Assembly: GCA_947166385.1 (NCBI GenBank)
Contig: CAMVEB010000012.1
Location: forward strand, 35,364 to 99,363
Length of the DNA stretch: 64,000 nt
Reading direction: 5' to 3'
Source: an uncultured Clostridia bacterium
Lineage (GTDB): Bacteria > Bacillota > Clostridia > Christensenellales > Aristaeellaceae
Made by a program: the position numbers and the translations under genes
In this document: in pieces, positions 8,433 through 15,783 of the stretch
Layout of the letters: each line of letters begins with the position of its first letter
How positions within the stretch are numbered: the stretch's first letter is position 1
The notes under the pieces: model-generated
What the model was told of the DNA's origin: nothing
The model's input: only the letters and a program-made list of their open reading frames with translations
Database searches by the model: none

Positions 8433-10610
8433 ATGGAAACCTGGTTTGGAAAGCAACTGAAAAAGAGACTGCTGACGGATCAGGAAAGGTTTTCCAGCAG
8501 CCTTTCCGATATCAGCAGCGTCATCATCGGCAGGAATGTCCGGGAGATGAATATGGAATCCGAGCGCCGCATCACCCGGGACGCGGTGGAAGAACTGCTG
8601 AAATACTTCAGGCTGGAAGAGCGGGACTGGCCGGAAAGCCTGACAGAGACAAAAGATATCCTGGATTACTTTCTGTCTCCGGCCGGCATCATGCGCCGGG
8701 CCGTTGAGCTGACAGATGACTGGTACAACCATGCCATGGGCACCTATCTCGGCTCCACGAAAGACGGGCAGCTGATTGTGCTGATCCCCAAACGGAACCA
8801 TTATGAATACCTGGATCATTCCACCGGCGAGACAGTACGGGTGACCGCCCATACCGCCGCCCATATTGCCAGTGACGCGCTGTGTTTCTACCGGCCGCTC
8901 CCTCTTCGCCCTCTGACCGTGAAGGATCTGCTCCTTTTCACTTTCCGCGAGTTATCCGTCTATGACTATCTGACCGTGATCCTGATCATCCTGGCCGTGA
9001 TCGGTCTGTCCATGGTCACCCCCACTGTCACTCAATACCTGTTTTCCCAGGTGGTATACGCGGACAGCATGTCTCCGCTGATTTCAATCGCGGCGCTCCT
9101 GGTCTGCGTCAGTATCGCGACAACGTTCATGTCGATCTCCCGCGAAATTGTGATCAACAGGATCCTGATCAAGGCCGATGTCTCGATCCGTGCCGCGGTC
9201 ATGATGCGGCTGATCAGCCTGCCCGCCGCCTTCTTCAAAAACTATTCCACGGCAGAGCTGGCCAACCGGGCCCAGACGATCAACGCCCTGTGCACCTCCA
9301 TCTGCAGAGCGCTCTTTTCCTCCGGCATGACCGCGCTGCTCAGCCTGATCTACATCTTCCAGATTTTCGCGCTCACCCCTGCCCTGGCTGGCCCGGCGCT
9401 GCTGGTGATCCTGGTCATGATGATCTTTATTTCCATCACGGTATGGCTGCAGATCGGCGTCACGGAAAAGCAGCTGCGCTATACCTCCATGCAGCACGGC
9501 ATCCTTTACAGCTACATCACCAACATGGAAAAGATCAAGAGCACGGCCATGGAGAAGCGGGCCTTCTCCAACTGGCTGAATACCTACCGGAAAAGCGCGG
9601 AACCCCAGTATCACCCGCCGAAACTGCTGGTGCTGAAACCCGTTTTCACCCTGGCCATCACCCTGTTCGGCACGCTGCTGTTCTACCGGGTTGCGCTGGC
9701 CAGCCATATCACGCCTTCCCGCTACATGGGCTTCCAGTCTTCCTTTGCCCTGCTGATGGCGGCCTTCACGCAGCTGTTTGATGTGGTGCAGAATATCGCG
9801 ATGATCCGCCCGATCCTGAATAACGTAAAGCCGATTCTGGATGCGGCGCCAGAGCTGGCGGAAAGCAAGAAAAATGTCGACTCGCTGACAGGGGCGATTT
9901 CCATCACCGGTGTCTCCTTCACGTATGAAGACTCCTCGGTTCCGGTTCTGAACAACCTGAACCTGAATATCAATCCGGGCGAATACGTGGCGATTGTCGG
10001 CCGAAGCGGCTGCGGCAAGTCCACACTGATGCGTCTTCTCCTGGGATTTGAAAAACCGCAGACCGGTGTCATCAGCTATGACGGCAACGATATGAAGTCC
10101 ATGAACCTCCAGTCCCTGCGCCGCCGGATCGGCTGCGTCATGCAGAACGACAGACTGTTTCCCGGCAACATCCTGTCCAACATCAGCATTTCCGCTCCGG
10201 GTCTGACCGAGGAAGACGCCTGGAAAGCGGCGGAACTGGCCGGCATTGCCGATGATATCCGGGCGATGCCCATGGGCATGCATACGCTGATTTCAGAGGG
10301 CGCCAGCTGCATTTCCGGCGGTCAGCGCCAGCGGCTGATTATCGCCCGGGCTATCGCCAGCAATCCGAAAATTCTGCTGATGGACGAGGCAACCTCCGCC
10401 CTGGACAACCTGACCCAAAAAGCTGTTTCGGAGTCGCTGGACAGGCTGAACGTGACCCGGATCGTGATCGCTCACCGGCTGTCGACCATCCGCCACTGTG
10501 ACCGGATCCTGGTGATGGACGGCGGCAGAATCGTGGAGCAGGGAACCTATGACGAACTGACGAAAAAAAACGGCCTGTTCGCGGATCTGATCCGCTTCCA
10601 GCAGGCCTGA
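8433..10610 (+). CDS. Second NHLM-type ABC transporter ATPase/permease
   Basis: A 725-residue ABC protein without a peptidase domain, matching the NHLM_micro_ABC2 class that pairs with the C39 transporter. Residues 1-165 form a soluble N-terminal domain of unknown role; membrane helices follow from about residue 170 (LTVILIILAVIGL). The ATPase at the C terminus has Walker A GRSGCGKST, signature ISGGQRQR, Walker B ILLMDEATSALD and the H-loop AHRLST. GGAAAGGAGGGAG precedes ATG at 8433, 20 bases after the C39 gene, so the two are co-transcribed. A heterodimer with the C39 protein is the likely working form, by family knowledge. The gene converges on the maturase block with 15 bases between stops. 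Confidence 0.9.
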   Translation: METWFGKQLKKRLLTDQERFSSSLSDISSVIIGRNVREMNMESERRITRDAVEELLKYFRLEERDWPESLTETKDILDYFLSPAGIMRRAVELTDDWYNHAMGTYLGSTKDGQLIVLIPKRNHYEYLDHSTGETVRVTAHTAAHIASDALCFYRPLPLRPLTVKDLLLFTFRELSVYDYLTVILIILAVIGLSMVTPTVTQYLFSQVVYADSMSPLISIAALLVCVSIATTFMSISREIVINRILIKADVSIRAAVMMRLISLPAAFFKNYSTAELANRAQTINALCTSICRALFSSGMTALLSLIYIFQIFALTPALAGPALLVILVMMIFISITVWLQIGVTEKQLRYTSMQHGILYSYITNMEKIKSTAMEKRAFSNWLNTYRKSAEPQYHPPKLLVLKPVFTLAITLFGTLLFYRVALASHITPSRYMGFQSSFALLMAAFTQLFDVVQNIAMIRPILNNVKPILDAAPELAESKKNVDSLTGAISITGVSFTYEDSSVPVLNNLNLNINPGEYVAIVGRSGCGKSTLMRLLLGFEKPQTGVISYDGNDMKSMNLQSLRRRIGCVMQNDRLFPGNILSNISISAPGLTEEDAWKAAELAGIADDIRAMPMGMHTLISEGASCISGGQRQRLIIARAIASNPKILLMDEATSALDNLTQKAVSESLDRLNVTRIVIAHRLSTIRHCDRILVMDGGRIVEQGTYDELTKKNGLFADLIRFQQA

Positions 10611-10625
10611 CAAAGTTCATCCCTT

Positions 10626-11759
10626 TTATTCCTGGTAAAGAATCTTCTCCATCTTTCCCCGGCGGATCGCCCCGGGGATTTTTTCACGCCAGCCCTGCCC
10701 GAAAAACTCGCAGCAGGACGGATCGCACCCGGTAAACCCGTCTCCGGACGCCATGGCGTTCATCCGGCATCCCCCGCCGCACTCCGGGGCAGATTCACAG
10801 GCAGCGCATTTTGCGTTGCGTTCCAGCTGTTCCCCGACCGTGTAGTTGCAGAAGCGCCGGAAAGAAGGAACTCCCATCGCTTCCTCCAGGGACATTTCGA
10901 GCAGAGAGGGAGCCCCGGCTACCAGTTCGTCGAAAGATGCCAGCCCGGCACAGGGAAGCAGCCGGCCTCCGGCTGTCAGGAAGGGAAAGGACAGCGCGTG
11001 TTTGCATACGCTCCGATCCCGGCAGTCCGCGTTCCGGGGAAACTGCGCCACGGGAACGGACCAGCCATGCCAGTCCGGATCCGCCGCGAAAAAGCCGCCC
11101 AACCGCAGCCGCAGCGGATATTCCCCGGCATAGTAGCCAGCAATGGCATCCAGGAAAGCATCATACATCTCCGGAAAGGCGGGGGGCGAAACTTCCGTCC
11201 CTTCCGCTCCGGCCCGGCCCAGGGGAAGCAGCGGCTTCACCTTGACCGTGGAGCAGCCGTGCGCATACAGTCTGCGCAGAGAGGACCGCAGGAAAGGCAG
11301 ATTCCCGCGATGCAGCGTCATCAGCGATCCGGTTGTCAGTCCGGCTTCCCGGCTCAGATCCATGGCCCGGAAGGCCGCTTCCTCCGCTCCGGGCACGTTC
11401 CGCAGCCAGTCGTGGCAGCCGCCGTCGCCGTCATAGCTAACCGTGATTTCCGGCCGGTGTCCGGTCTCTGCAATCCGCCTCAGTACATCCTCCGTCAGCA
11501 GGCTGCCGTTGGTCGCGATCTGGAGAATCCCGATTTTGTGCTCTGCCAGGCATCGCAGCAGGTCCGAAAGATCTGCCCGCAGGAGCGGCTCTCCCCCTGT
11601 CAGGCAGACTTCCCGGACGCCTGCTTCCGCCATCCTGGCGCAAAGCGCTTCAAGGCCGGAGAGCGGCAGTTCCCCGTTCACGTTGCCTACAAAGCAGTGC
11701 CGGCACCGATAGTTGCACAGCCCTGTCACAGCCCACTGAATGATGGGAGCCGGATTCAT
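10626..11759 (-). CDS. Radical SAM/SPASM peptide maturase 1
   Basis: A 377-residue radical SAM enzyme. The [4Fe-4S]-binding CxxxCxxC is at Cys15, Cys19 and Cys22 (GLCNYRCRHC), followed by the SAM-binding LTGGEPLL. The C-terminal third has the Cys-rich SPASM region (CAACESAPECGGGC and CDPSCC) that holds auxiliary clusters in peptide-modifying enzymes. It is a paralogue of the next gene upstream (shared HDWxRNVPGAEE) but lacks that protein's N-terminal domain. ATG at 11759 overlaps its neighbour's stop by 4 bases. Family members make thioether or C-C crosslinks in RiPP precursors; the exact bond here cannot be told. Confidence 0.88.
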   Translation of the reverse strand: MNPAPIIQWAVTGLCNYRCRHCFVGNVNGELPLSGLEALCARMAEAGVREVCLTGGEPLLRADLSDLLRCLAEHKIGILQIATNGSLLTEDVLRRIAETGHRPEITVSYDGDGGCHDWLRNVPGAEEAAFRAMDLSREAGLTTGSLMTLHRGNLPFLRSSLRRLYAHGCSTVKVKPLLPLGRAGAEGTEVSPPAFPEMYDAFLDAIAGYYAGEYPLRLRLGGFFAADPDWHGWSVPVAQFPRNADCRDRSVCKHALSFPFLTAGGRLLPCAGLASFDELVAGAPSLLEMSLEEAMGVPSFRRFCNYTVGEQLERNAKCAACESAPECGGGCRMNAMASGDGFTGCDPSCCEFFGQGWREKIPGAIRRGKMEKILYQE

Positions 11760-13192
11760 AGCGTTTCCTCCAGCAGTTTTTTCAGCCGGTCAAAATACCC
11801 ACCCCGGAAAAACCGGCAGAGCACGGGATCCGGTGTCCGGATGCCTTTCATGGCATCCACCCCGATATAGCTGCCGGCTCTGACCGCCAGCGCCGCGATA
11901 CCGCAGGCCCGGCAGGAGCCGCCCCGGCACAGCCTGCCCCAGGGACAGGCCCGGCACTGCGGATTGCAGGCCAGCATCTCTTCCCTGCTCAGCGTCATCA
12001 TCCGGCTGTATTCCGAATCATTCAGGATGTCCCGCAGGGAACGGGTATGCACATTGTTGTCCCGGATCAGAAAACCGCCTGACAGGGAAGCGCCTTCAAA
12101 CGCGTCACAGGGCAGGACCCGCCCGTCGCCGGCTACAAAAAAGCTTTCTGCGCATTTTCCGCACCAGGCGCTGTCCGGAACCTCCTCGGAAAGCCAGTTG
12201 GGATGCTCCCGGCTGACATCCTCCGCCGTCGTTTCCGGGCTGATTTCCAGCCCGTTGAAAAAACGGATCTTTGTTTTCCATCCCCTGTTTTCCCGCAGAA
12301 CACGGACCAGTTCCAGCTGGGTTTCCAGGTATTCGTCGTCCGTCAGGGTATTCTTTCCCTGGTTCATCCATTTGGGCGTCTGTGTCGTACGGATTACAAA
12401 CAGCGTATCCACGCCCATCTCCGCCATTTTCCGGACGGTCGGCACCGCGGCCGGCAGCGTTACCGTGTTCAGGTTCATACTCGCCCTCACCGGCAGCCCA
12501 TGTGTCTTGCACACCGCGATCGCCTGCAGCACGGTCTCTTCCGCTCCCGGCACGTTGCGCATCCAGTCATGGACGCCCAGTCCGTCAAAGCTGATCATCA
12601 TCTCCGGCCGCTGGCCTTCCCCTTCCAGCCGCCGCAGCGTTTCCTCCGTCAGCTTCAGCGCGTTGGTATAGATCCGGGACACCCGCATTCCCTTTGCCGC
12701 GATCTCACGCACAATCCGGAAAAAATCCGGATGCAGCAGGGGTTCGCCCCCGGTCAGCATGACGTTCAGAATCCCGCACTCCGCCATCTCCCCGATCAGC
12801 TTGCGGCACTCCTCCCAGGTGAATTCCACGGGCGTAACCGCTGTGTCCGAAGCCATAAAGCAGTGGCGGCACCGCGCGTTGCACCGCCCCGTAATCCCCC
12901 AGGCCGCGGAAATGATCCGCCGGTTATCATGGTATCGATAATCCTGCCAGGGCTTCCAGGGACGCGGTTCCTCCGAGGCCTGCACAATCCCCTTCATTTC
13001 CAGCAAATCCAGCGCTTTCTGTTCCGTCTCCGTCAGGTTCTCCAGGAGCGTCGTCCCGTCACAGCGGCTCAGCAGGGCAAACAGAGGCAGTGAAAGGGGG
13101 CGCGGCATGTCGCGGGAGCCCAGCGGATCCAGGTACATCAGGTGCCCCCTGTACCCCCGCAGTCCCCAGGGCTCCTTCAGGGTATAATACAT
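11756..13192 (-). CDS. Radical SAM/SPASM peptide maturase 2
   Basis: A 478-residue enzyme with about 90 N-terminal residues that look like a small winged-helix, PqqD-like precursor-recognition domain, then the radical SAM core with Cys104, Cys108 and Cys111 (GRCNARCRHC) and LTGGEPLLHP. The SPASM region holds WCGKCAESFF, CDAFEG, CNPQCRACPWGRLC and a further RGGSCRACG. AAGGATGGG precedes ATG at 13192, 15 bases after the stop of maturase 3, and its own stop overlaps maturase 1, so the three are one transcriptional unit. It should modify one or more of the Cys-rich cores encoded just upstream. Confidence 0.88.
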   Translation of the reverse strand: MYYTLKEPWGLRGYRGHLMYLDPLGSRDMPRPLSLPLFALLSRCDGTTLLENLTETEQKALDLLEMKGIVQASEEPRPWKPWQDYRYHDNRRIISAAWGITGRCNARCRHCFMASDTAVTPVEFTWEECRKLIGEMAECGILNVMLTGGEPLLHPDFFRIVREIAAKGMRVSRIYTNALKLTEETLRRLEGEGQRPEMMISFDGLGVHDWMRNVPGAEETVLQAIAVCKTHGLPVRASMNLNTVTLPAAVPTVRKMAEMGVDTLFVIRTTQTPKWMNQGKNTLTDDEYLETQLELVRVLRENRGWKTKIRFFNGLEISPETTAEDVSREHPNWLSEEVPDSAWCGKCAESFFVAGDGRVLPCDAFEGASLSGGFLIRDNNVHTRSLRDILNDSEYSRMMTLSREEMLACNPQCRACPWGRLCRGGSCRACGIAALAVRAGSYIGVDAMKGIRTPDPVLCRFFRGGYFDRLKKLLEETL

Positions 13193-13207
13193 CGTAAGTT
13201 CCCATCC

Positions 13208-14749
13208 TTATCCGAAGAATGCTGTCGATTCTGTCAGCCTGTCCTTCATCATATTCATGACGGTTTCCTGGTCCATGGTCGTCAGCAGCGTCTGCCGCTC
13301 CCCGGCTGTCAGGCCACGGAAGAAGCTGTACAGGGAAAGCGTCTGGGACAGCGCGCCGTCCTTCGCAAACGTCCGCTCGCTGATCCGCACCACGGTATAG
13401 TCAAAAGCCCGGGGAGTGCCCCCGCAGGAGCCCTTCCGCAGGTCCCCGCGTCCCAGCAGGCTCTCTACGGCGCATCCGCCGCCGCAGTACATCAGATACG
13501 GGCATTCCCTGCATTCCGGTATGTTATCCACCGTGCGGGTCCGCCACTTGCTGAAGTCAAAGCTGAATCGGAACCTGCCTGCCCCAATATCCGTAAAACC
13601 GATCGCATACTCCTCCATGGATACCAGATCCCAGCAGGGATAGATCATCCCCTCCGGATCCACCACCAGCATCGTCGATTCCGCTCCGCAGTACGCCGGC
13701 GAGAACGCGGGATAGCTTTCCCGCTTCATGGCTTTCGAAATCCGGGCAGCCATCTCCTGGTAAATCCGGCTGTGGCTCACGTCCTTTTCCCCGCAAATCC
13801 CATGCTCGCACAGAACCCGGAACAGTTCCTCCTCTGTAATGGCGTTCTTCGGATCCTCCTCAAAGCAGGATGTGGTGGCTTTGAAGTAATAGCGGAATAT
13901 GGGATACGCGGTGAATCCCCGCTGTCGAAAGGCTTCCGGCAGGGCCATGGCGCTGTCCAGGTTGGACCGGTTCACGTTCACCCGGACATGGATGGAAATC
14001 CCGTTCTCCAGCGCCAGCCCGATATTGTCCATGATCCGCTCATACGTTCCCTGCCCCCCGGCCAGGAAACGCCGCCCGTCATGGGTTTCCCCGACACCGT
14101 CCACCGTCACCTGCAGGAACAGGAAGGGATGGTCCTTCAGCAGGCCGATAAACCGATCCAGTTCGTATCCGTTGGTCACGCACACCAGCTTCATGTCCAG
14201 CGCTTCCGCCCGCTCAATGATTCGGGTCACGATTTCCCGGTTGGCGTTCAGCAGGGGTTCCCCGCCGTACAGCGTGCAGCCCTTCGGGTGAATGCCCATC
14301 TGGCGATAGGCCTCCATCTGGCGGAAGATCGCATCCAGCGTTTCTTCGCTCATCGTGCGGGAAAGCCATTGCTGCCCGCGCTCCAGCCGTGCCCGCTCGA
14401 AGCAGTATTCGCAGCGGAAGTTGCAGTTATACGTCGGCAGGATCACCAGTTCAGTATGACTCCGGTAGGGAATCAGCCAGTACAGCCGGGAAAGAATACG
14501 AACGTTCTCCTCTTCCTCCTCCGCCGTTTCCCGCACCAGATGTCCCCGTTTCCCAAGCCGGTCCAGGGTCTCCGATGCCAGGGCACCGAGCACTTCCGGA
14601 TCTTCCTTCCCCCGGCGGAGAATTTCCGCCTCGCCGGATGTCATCACGTCAAACGCGCCGTACAGCCCGTTGACTGCCACGGCATGCGTGTGATCCTTCT
14701 GAAAAGGATAGATCAGTTCATATCGGCTGACCCGCAATGGTTTCTCCAT
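13208..14749 (-). CDS. Radical SAM/SPASM peptide maturase 3
   Basis: A 513-residue enzyme. About 100 N-terminal residues are compatible with a precursor-binding domain. The radical SAM motif is Cys109, Cys113 and Cys116 (YNCNFRCEYC), followed by TLYGGEPLLN. The C-terminal SPASM region has CWD, CRECPYLMYCGGGC and a later GSCGG. The ATG at 14749 was preferred over an upstream non-ATG extension because the protein aligns best with MEKPLRVSRYEL as its start and AGGAGGG lies 12 bases before it. It is the first gene after the precursor cassette, separated by a hairpin terminator, so its expression is probably lower than that of the precursors. Confidence 0.88.
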   Translation of the reverse strand: MEKPLRVSRYELIYPFQKDHTHAVAVNGLYGAFDVMTSGEAEILRRGKEDPEVLGALASETLDRLGKRGHLVRETAEEEEENVRILSRLYWLIPYRSHTELVILPTYNCNFRCEYCFERARLERGQQWLSRTMSEETLDAIFRQMEAYRQMGIHPKGCTLYGGEPLLNANREIVTRIIERAEALDMKLVCVTNGYELDRFIGLLKDHPFLFLQVTVDGVGETHDGRRFLAGGQGTYERIMDNIGLALENGISIHVRVNVNRSNLDSAMALPEAFRQRGFTAYPIFRYYFKATTSCFEEDPKNAITEEELFRVLCEHGICGEKDVSHSRIYQEMAARISKAMKRESYPAFSPAYCGAESTMLVVDPEGMIYPCWDLVSMEEYAIGFTDIGAGRFRFSFDFSKWRTRTVDNIPECRECPYLMYCGGGCAVESLLGRGDLRKGSCGGTPRAFDYTVVRISERTFAKDGALSQTLSLYSFFRGLTAGERQTLLTTMDQETVMNMMKDRLTESTAFFG

Positions 14750-14807
14750 CAGATTTTCTGTCTCCCTCCTGCCGCCTCCCCTCCCGGTCTCCGGAAAAAC
14801 GGGCAGC

Positions 14808-14842
14808 ATAAAAGAAACCGCCGCGCAAAAAACGGCGGTTCC
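14808..14842 (-). terminator. Terminator or attenuator after the RiPP precursor genes
   Basis: On the minus strand an 8-base stem AACCGCCG/CGGCGGTT (14833-14840 with 14816-14823) with a 9-base loop is followed by TCTTTT. It begins 16 bases after the last precursor stop and lies before maturase 3. The T-tract is short and interrupted, so partial read-through is likely. Confidence 0.7.
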
Positions 14843-14855
14843 AATTTTTCATTTC

Positions 14856-15083
14856 TCAGGCAATGCCGGGGCCTAAGCAGCCGACACTGACCGCCGCGCC
14901 GCACAGTCCGCCGGCAACGTTTTCCACATCGTCGACGCTCAGCTGCTGATCCGTCGCCTGGGCCAGGAACTTCTCCGCGGCATCTTTCGGCAGATCGATG
15001 CCGAGCTCCTTTGCATAGGCGATCAGTTCCTCCGCGGTCTTGCATTCACAGGCCTTTGCAAATTGCTCTTTCGTCAGTTGCAT
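14856..15083 (-). CDS. RiPP precursor peptide A (Nif11-like leader, CGAxxSxxC core)
   Basis: A 75-residue precursor. Residues 1-59 form a helical Nif11-related leader (MQLTKEQFAKACECKTAEEL at its start) ending in the double-glycine site VENVAGG. The predicted core is the 16 residues LCGAAVSVGCLGPGIA, with two Cys. It shares the leader length exactly with precursors B and C and shares LCGAxxSxxC of their cores, but lacks the first core Cys and has an extra LGPGIA tail. GGAG lies 11 bases before the ATG. It is the last of three precursor genes and is followed by a terminator. Cleavage by the C39 transporter after Gly59 is inferred from family knowledge. Confidence 0.85.
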   Translation of the reverse strand: MQLTKEQFAKACECKTAEELIAYAKELGIDLPKDAAEKFLAQATDQQLSVDDVENVAGGLCGAAVSVGCLGPGIA

Positions 15084-15112
15084 AAACTACGGTTCTCCTT
15101 CCTTTTCGGTCA

Positions 15113-15334
15113 TCAGCACACCGCGCTCGCATCGGCGCCGCAAAGATTGGCGAAGCATCCGCCGGCCACATTCTTGATATCTTCCAGGTTCAGCGCGCTG
15201 CCGTTCAGCTGGGCGATATACTTCTCCGCGTCTTCTTTGGTAAGCTCAATCCCCTCGGCCTTCGCCAGGGCCAGCAGCTCATTCGTCGTTTTGCATCCTG
15301 CTGCTTTTGCGATCTGTTCTTTTGTAAAGCTCAT
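15113..15334 (-). CDS. RiPP precursor peptide B (Nif11-like leader, three-Cys core)
   Basis: A 73-residue precursor with a 59-residue leader (start MSFTKEQIAKAAGCK, end IKNVAGG) and a 14-residue core CFANLCGADASAVC carrying Cys at core positions 1, 6 and 14. Two ATG codons sit side by side; the second (15334) gives the better spacing to AGGAAG and aligns with the starts of A and C. The leader keeps a Cys at position 14 in all three precursors. The likely fate is modification by the neighbouring radical SAM and YcaO enzymes, Gly-Gly cleavage and export. Confidence 0.87.
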   Translation of the reverse strand: MSFTKEQIAKAAGCKTTNELLALAKAEGIELTKEDAEKYIAQLNGSALNLEDIKNVAGGCFANLCGADASAVC

Positions 15335-15400
15335 CATTTTCTTCCTTTCTCAAGCAAAGTGCCCCCGGAATTCTTCCCTGCGGGACTCAACCAGGCTTCG

Positions 15401-15622
15401 TCAGCAGATGGAAGAAATATTGGCGCCGCAGATGTTGCCTTCGCAGCCGCCGGCCACCGCGCCGATCTCATCCAGATTCAGGGCACTGCCGGAAAGCTGA
15501 GCAAAAAACTTCTCCGCTTCCTCCCGGGCGAGCTCAATTCCCTCCGCCTTGGCCAGGGCCAGCAGTTCATCCACACTCTTGCATGCTGCGGCTTTTGCGA
15601 TCTGTTCTTTTGTGAATTTCAT
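15401..15622 (-). CDS. RiPP precursor peptide C (Nif11-like leader, three-Cys core)
   Basis: A 73-residue precursor with a 59-residue leader (start MKFTKEQIAKAAACK, end IGAVAGG) and a 14-residue core CEGNICGANISSIC. Core Cys positions 1, 6 and 14, Asn4, the aliphatic residue 5, Gly7, Ala8 and Ser11 are conserved with precursor B. The ATG at 15622 follows AAAGGAG with 7 bases spacing; a TTG two codons upstream is less likely. It is the first of the three precursor genes, behind its own promoter. Confidence 0.88.
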   Translation of the reverse strand: MKFTKEQIAKAAACKSVDELLALAKAEGIELAREEAEKFFAQLSGSALNLDEIGAVAGGCEGNICGANISSIC

Positions 15623-15680
15623 AAACAATCTCCTTTCATATTCCGGCGCTCATCGGCCGTATTCTTTCCTGTGTATTGGT

Positions 15681-15709
15681 ATTTTATCATGTGTTCTGCC
15701 GCATTTCAA
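15681..15709 (-). promoter_or_regulatory. Promoter of the RiPP precursor cassette
   Basis: Minus-strand TTGAAA (15704-15709) and TAAAAT (15681-15686) with a 17-base spacer and a TGA just before the -10 (extended -10 type). It lies about 60 bases before precursor C and after the B12-radical SAM stop, so the precursors have a promoter of their own inside the larger block. Confidence 0.68.
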
Positions 15710-15783
15710 CTGTTTTTTTTCGGCTCAGCTGTTATTCCTGATCCCGATGCCTTTTTCCGCTCTGCGGTTGTATTTTTCGATCC

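Noticed and set aside
13142..14890. Open frame on the plus strand across maturase 3
   Set aside because: It runs antisense to a radical SAM/SPASM gene with all its Cys motifs. Composition is Pro/His/Arg rich and no ribosome binding site fits.
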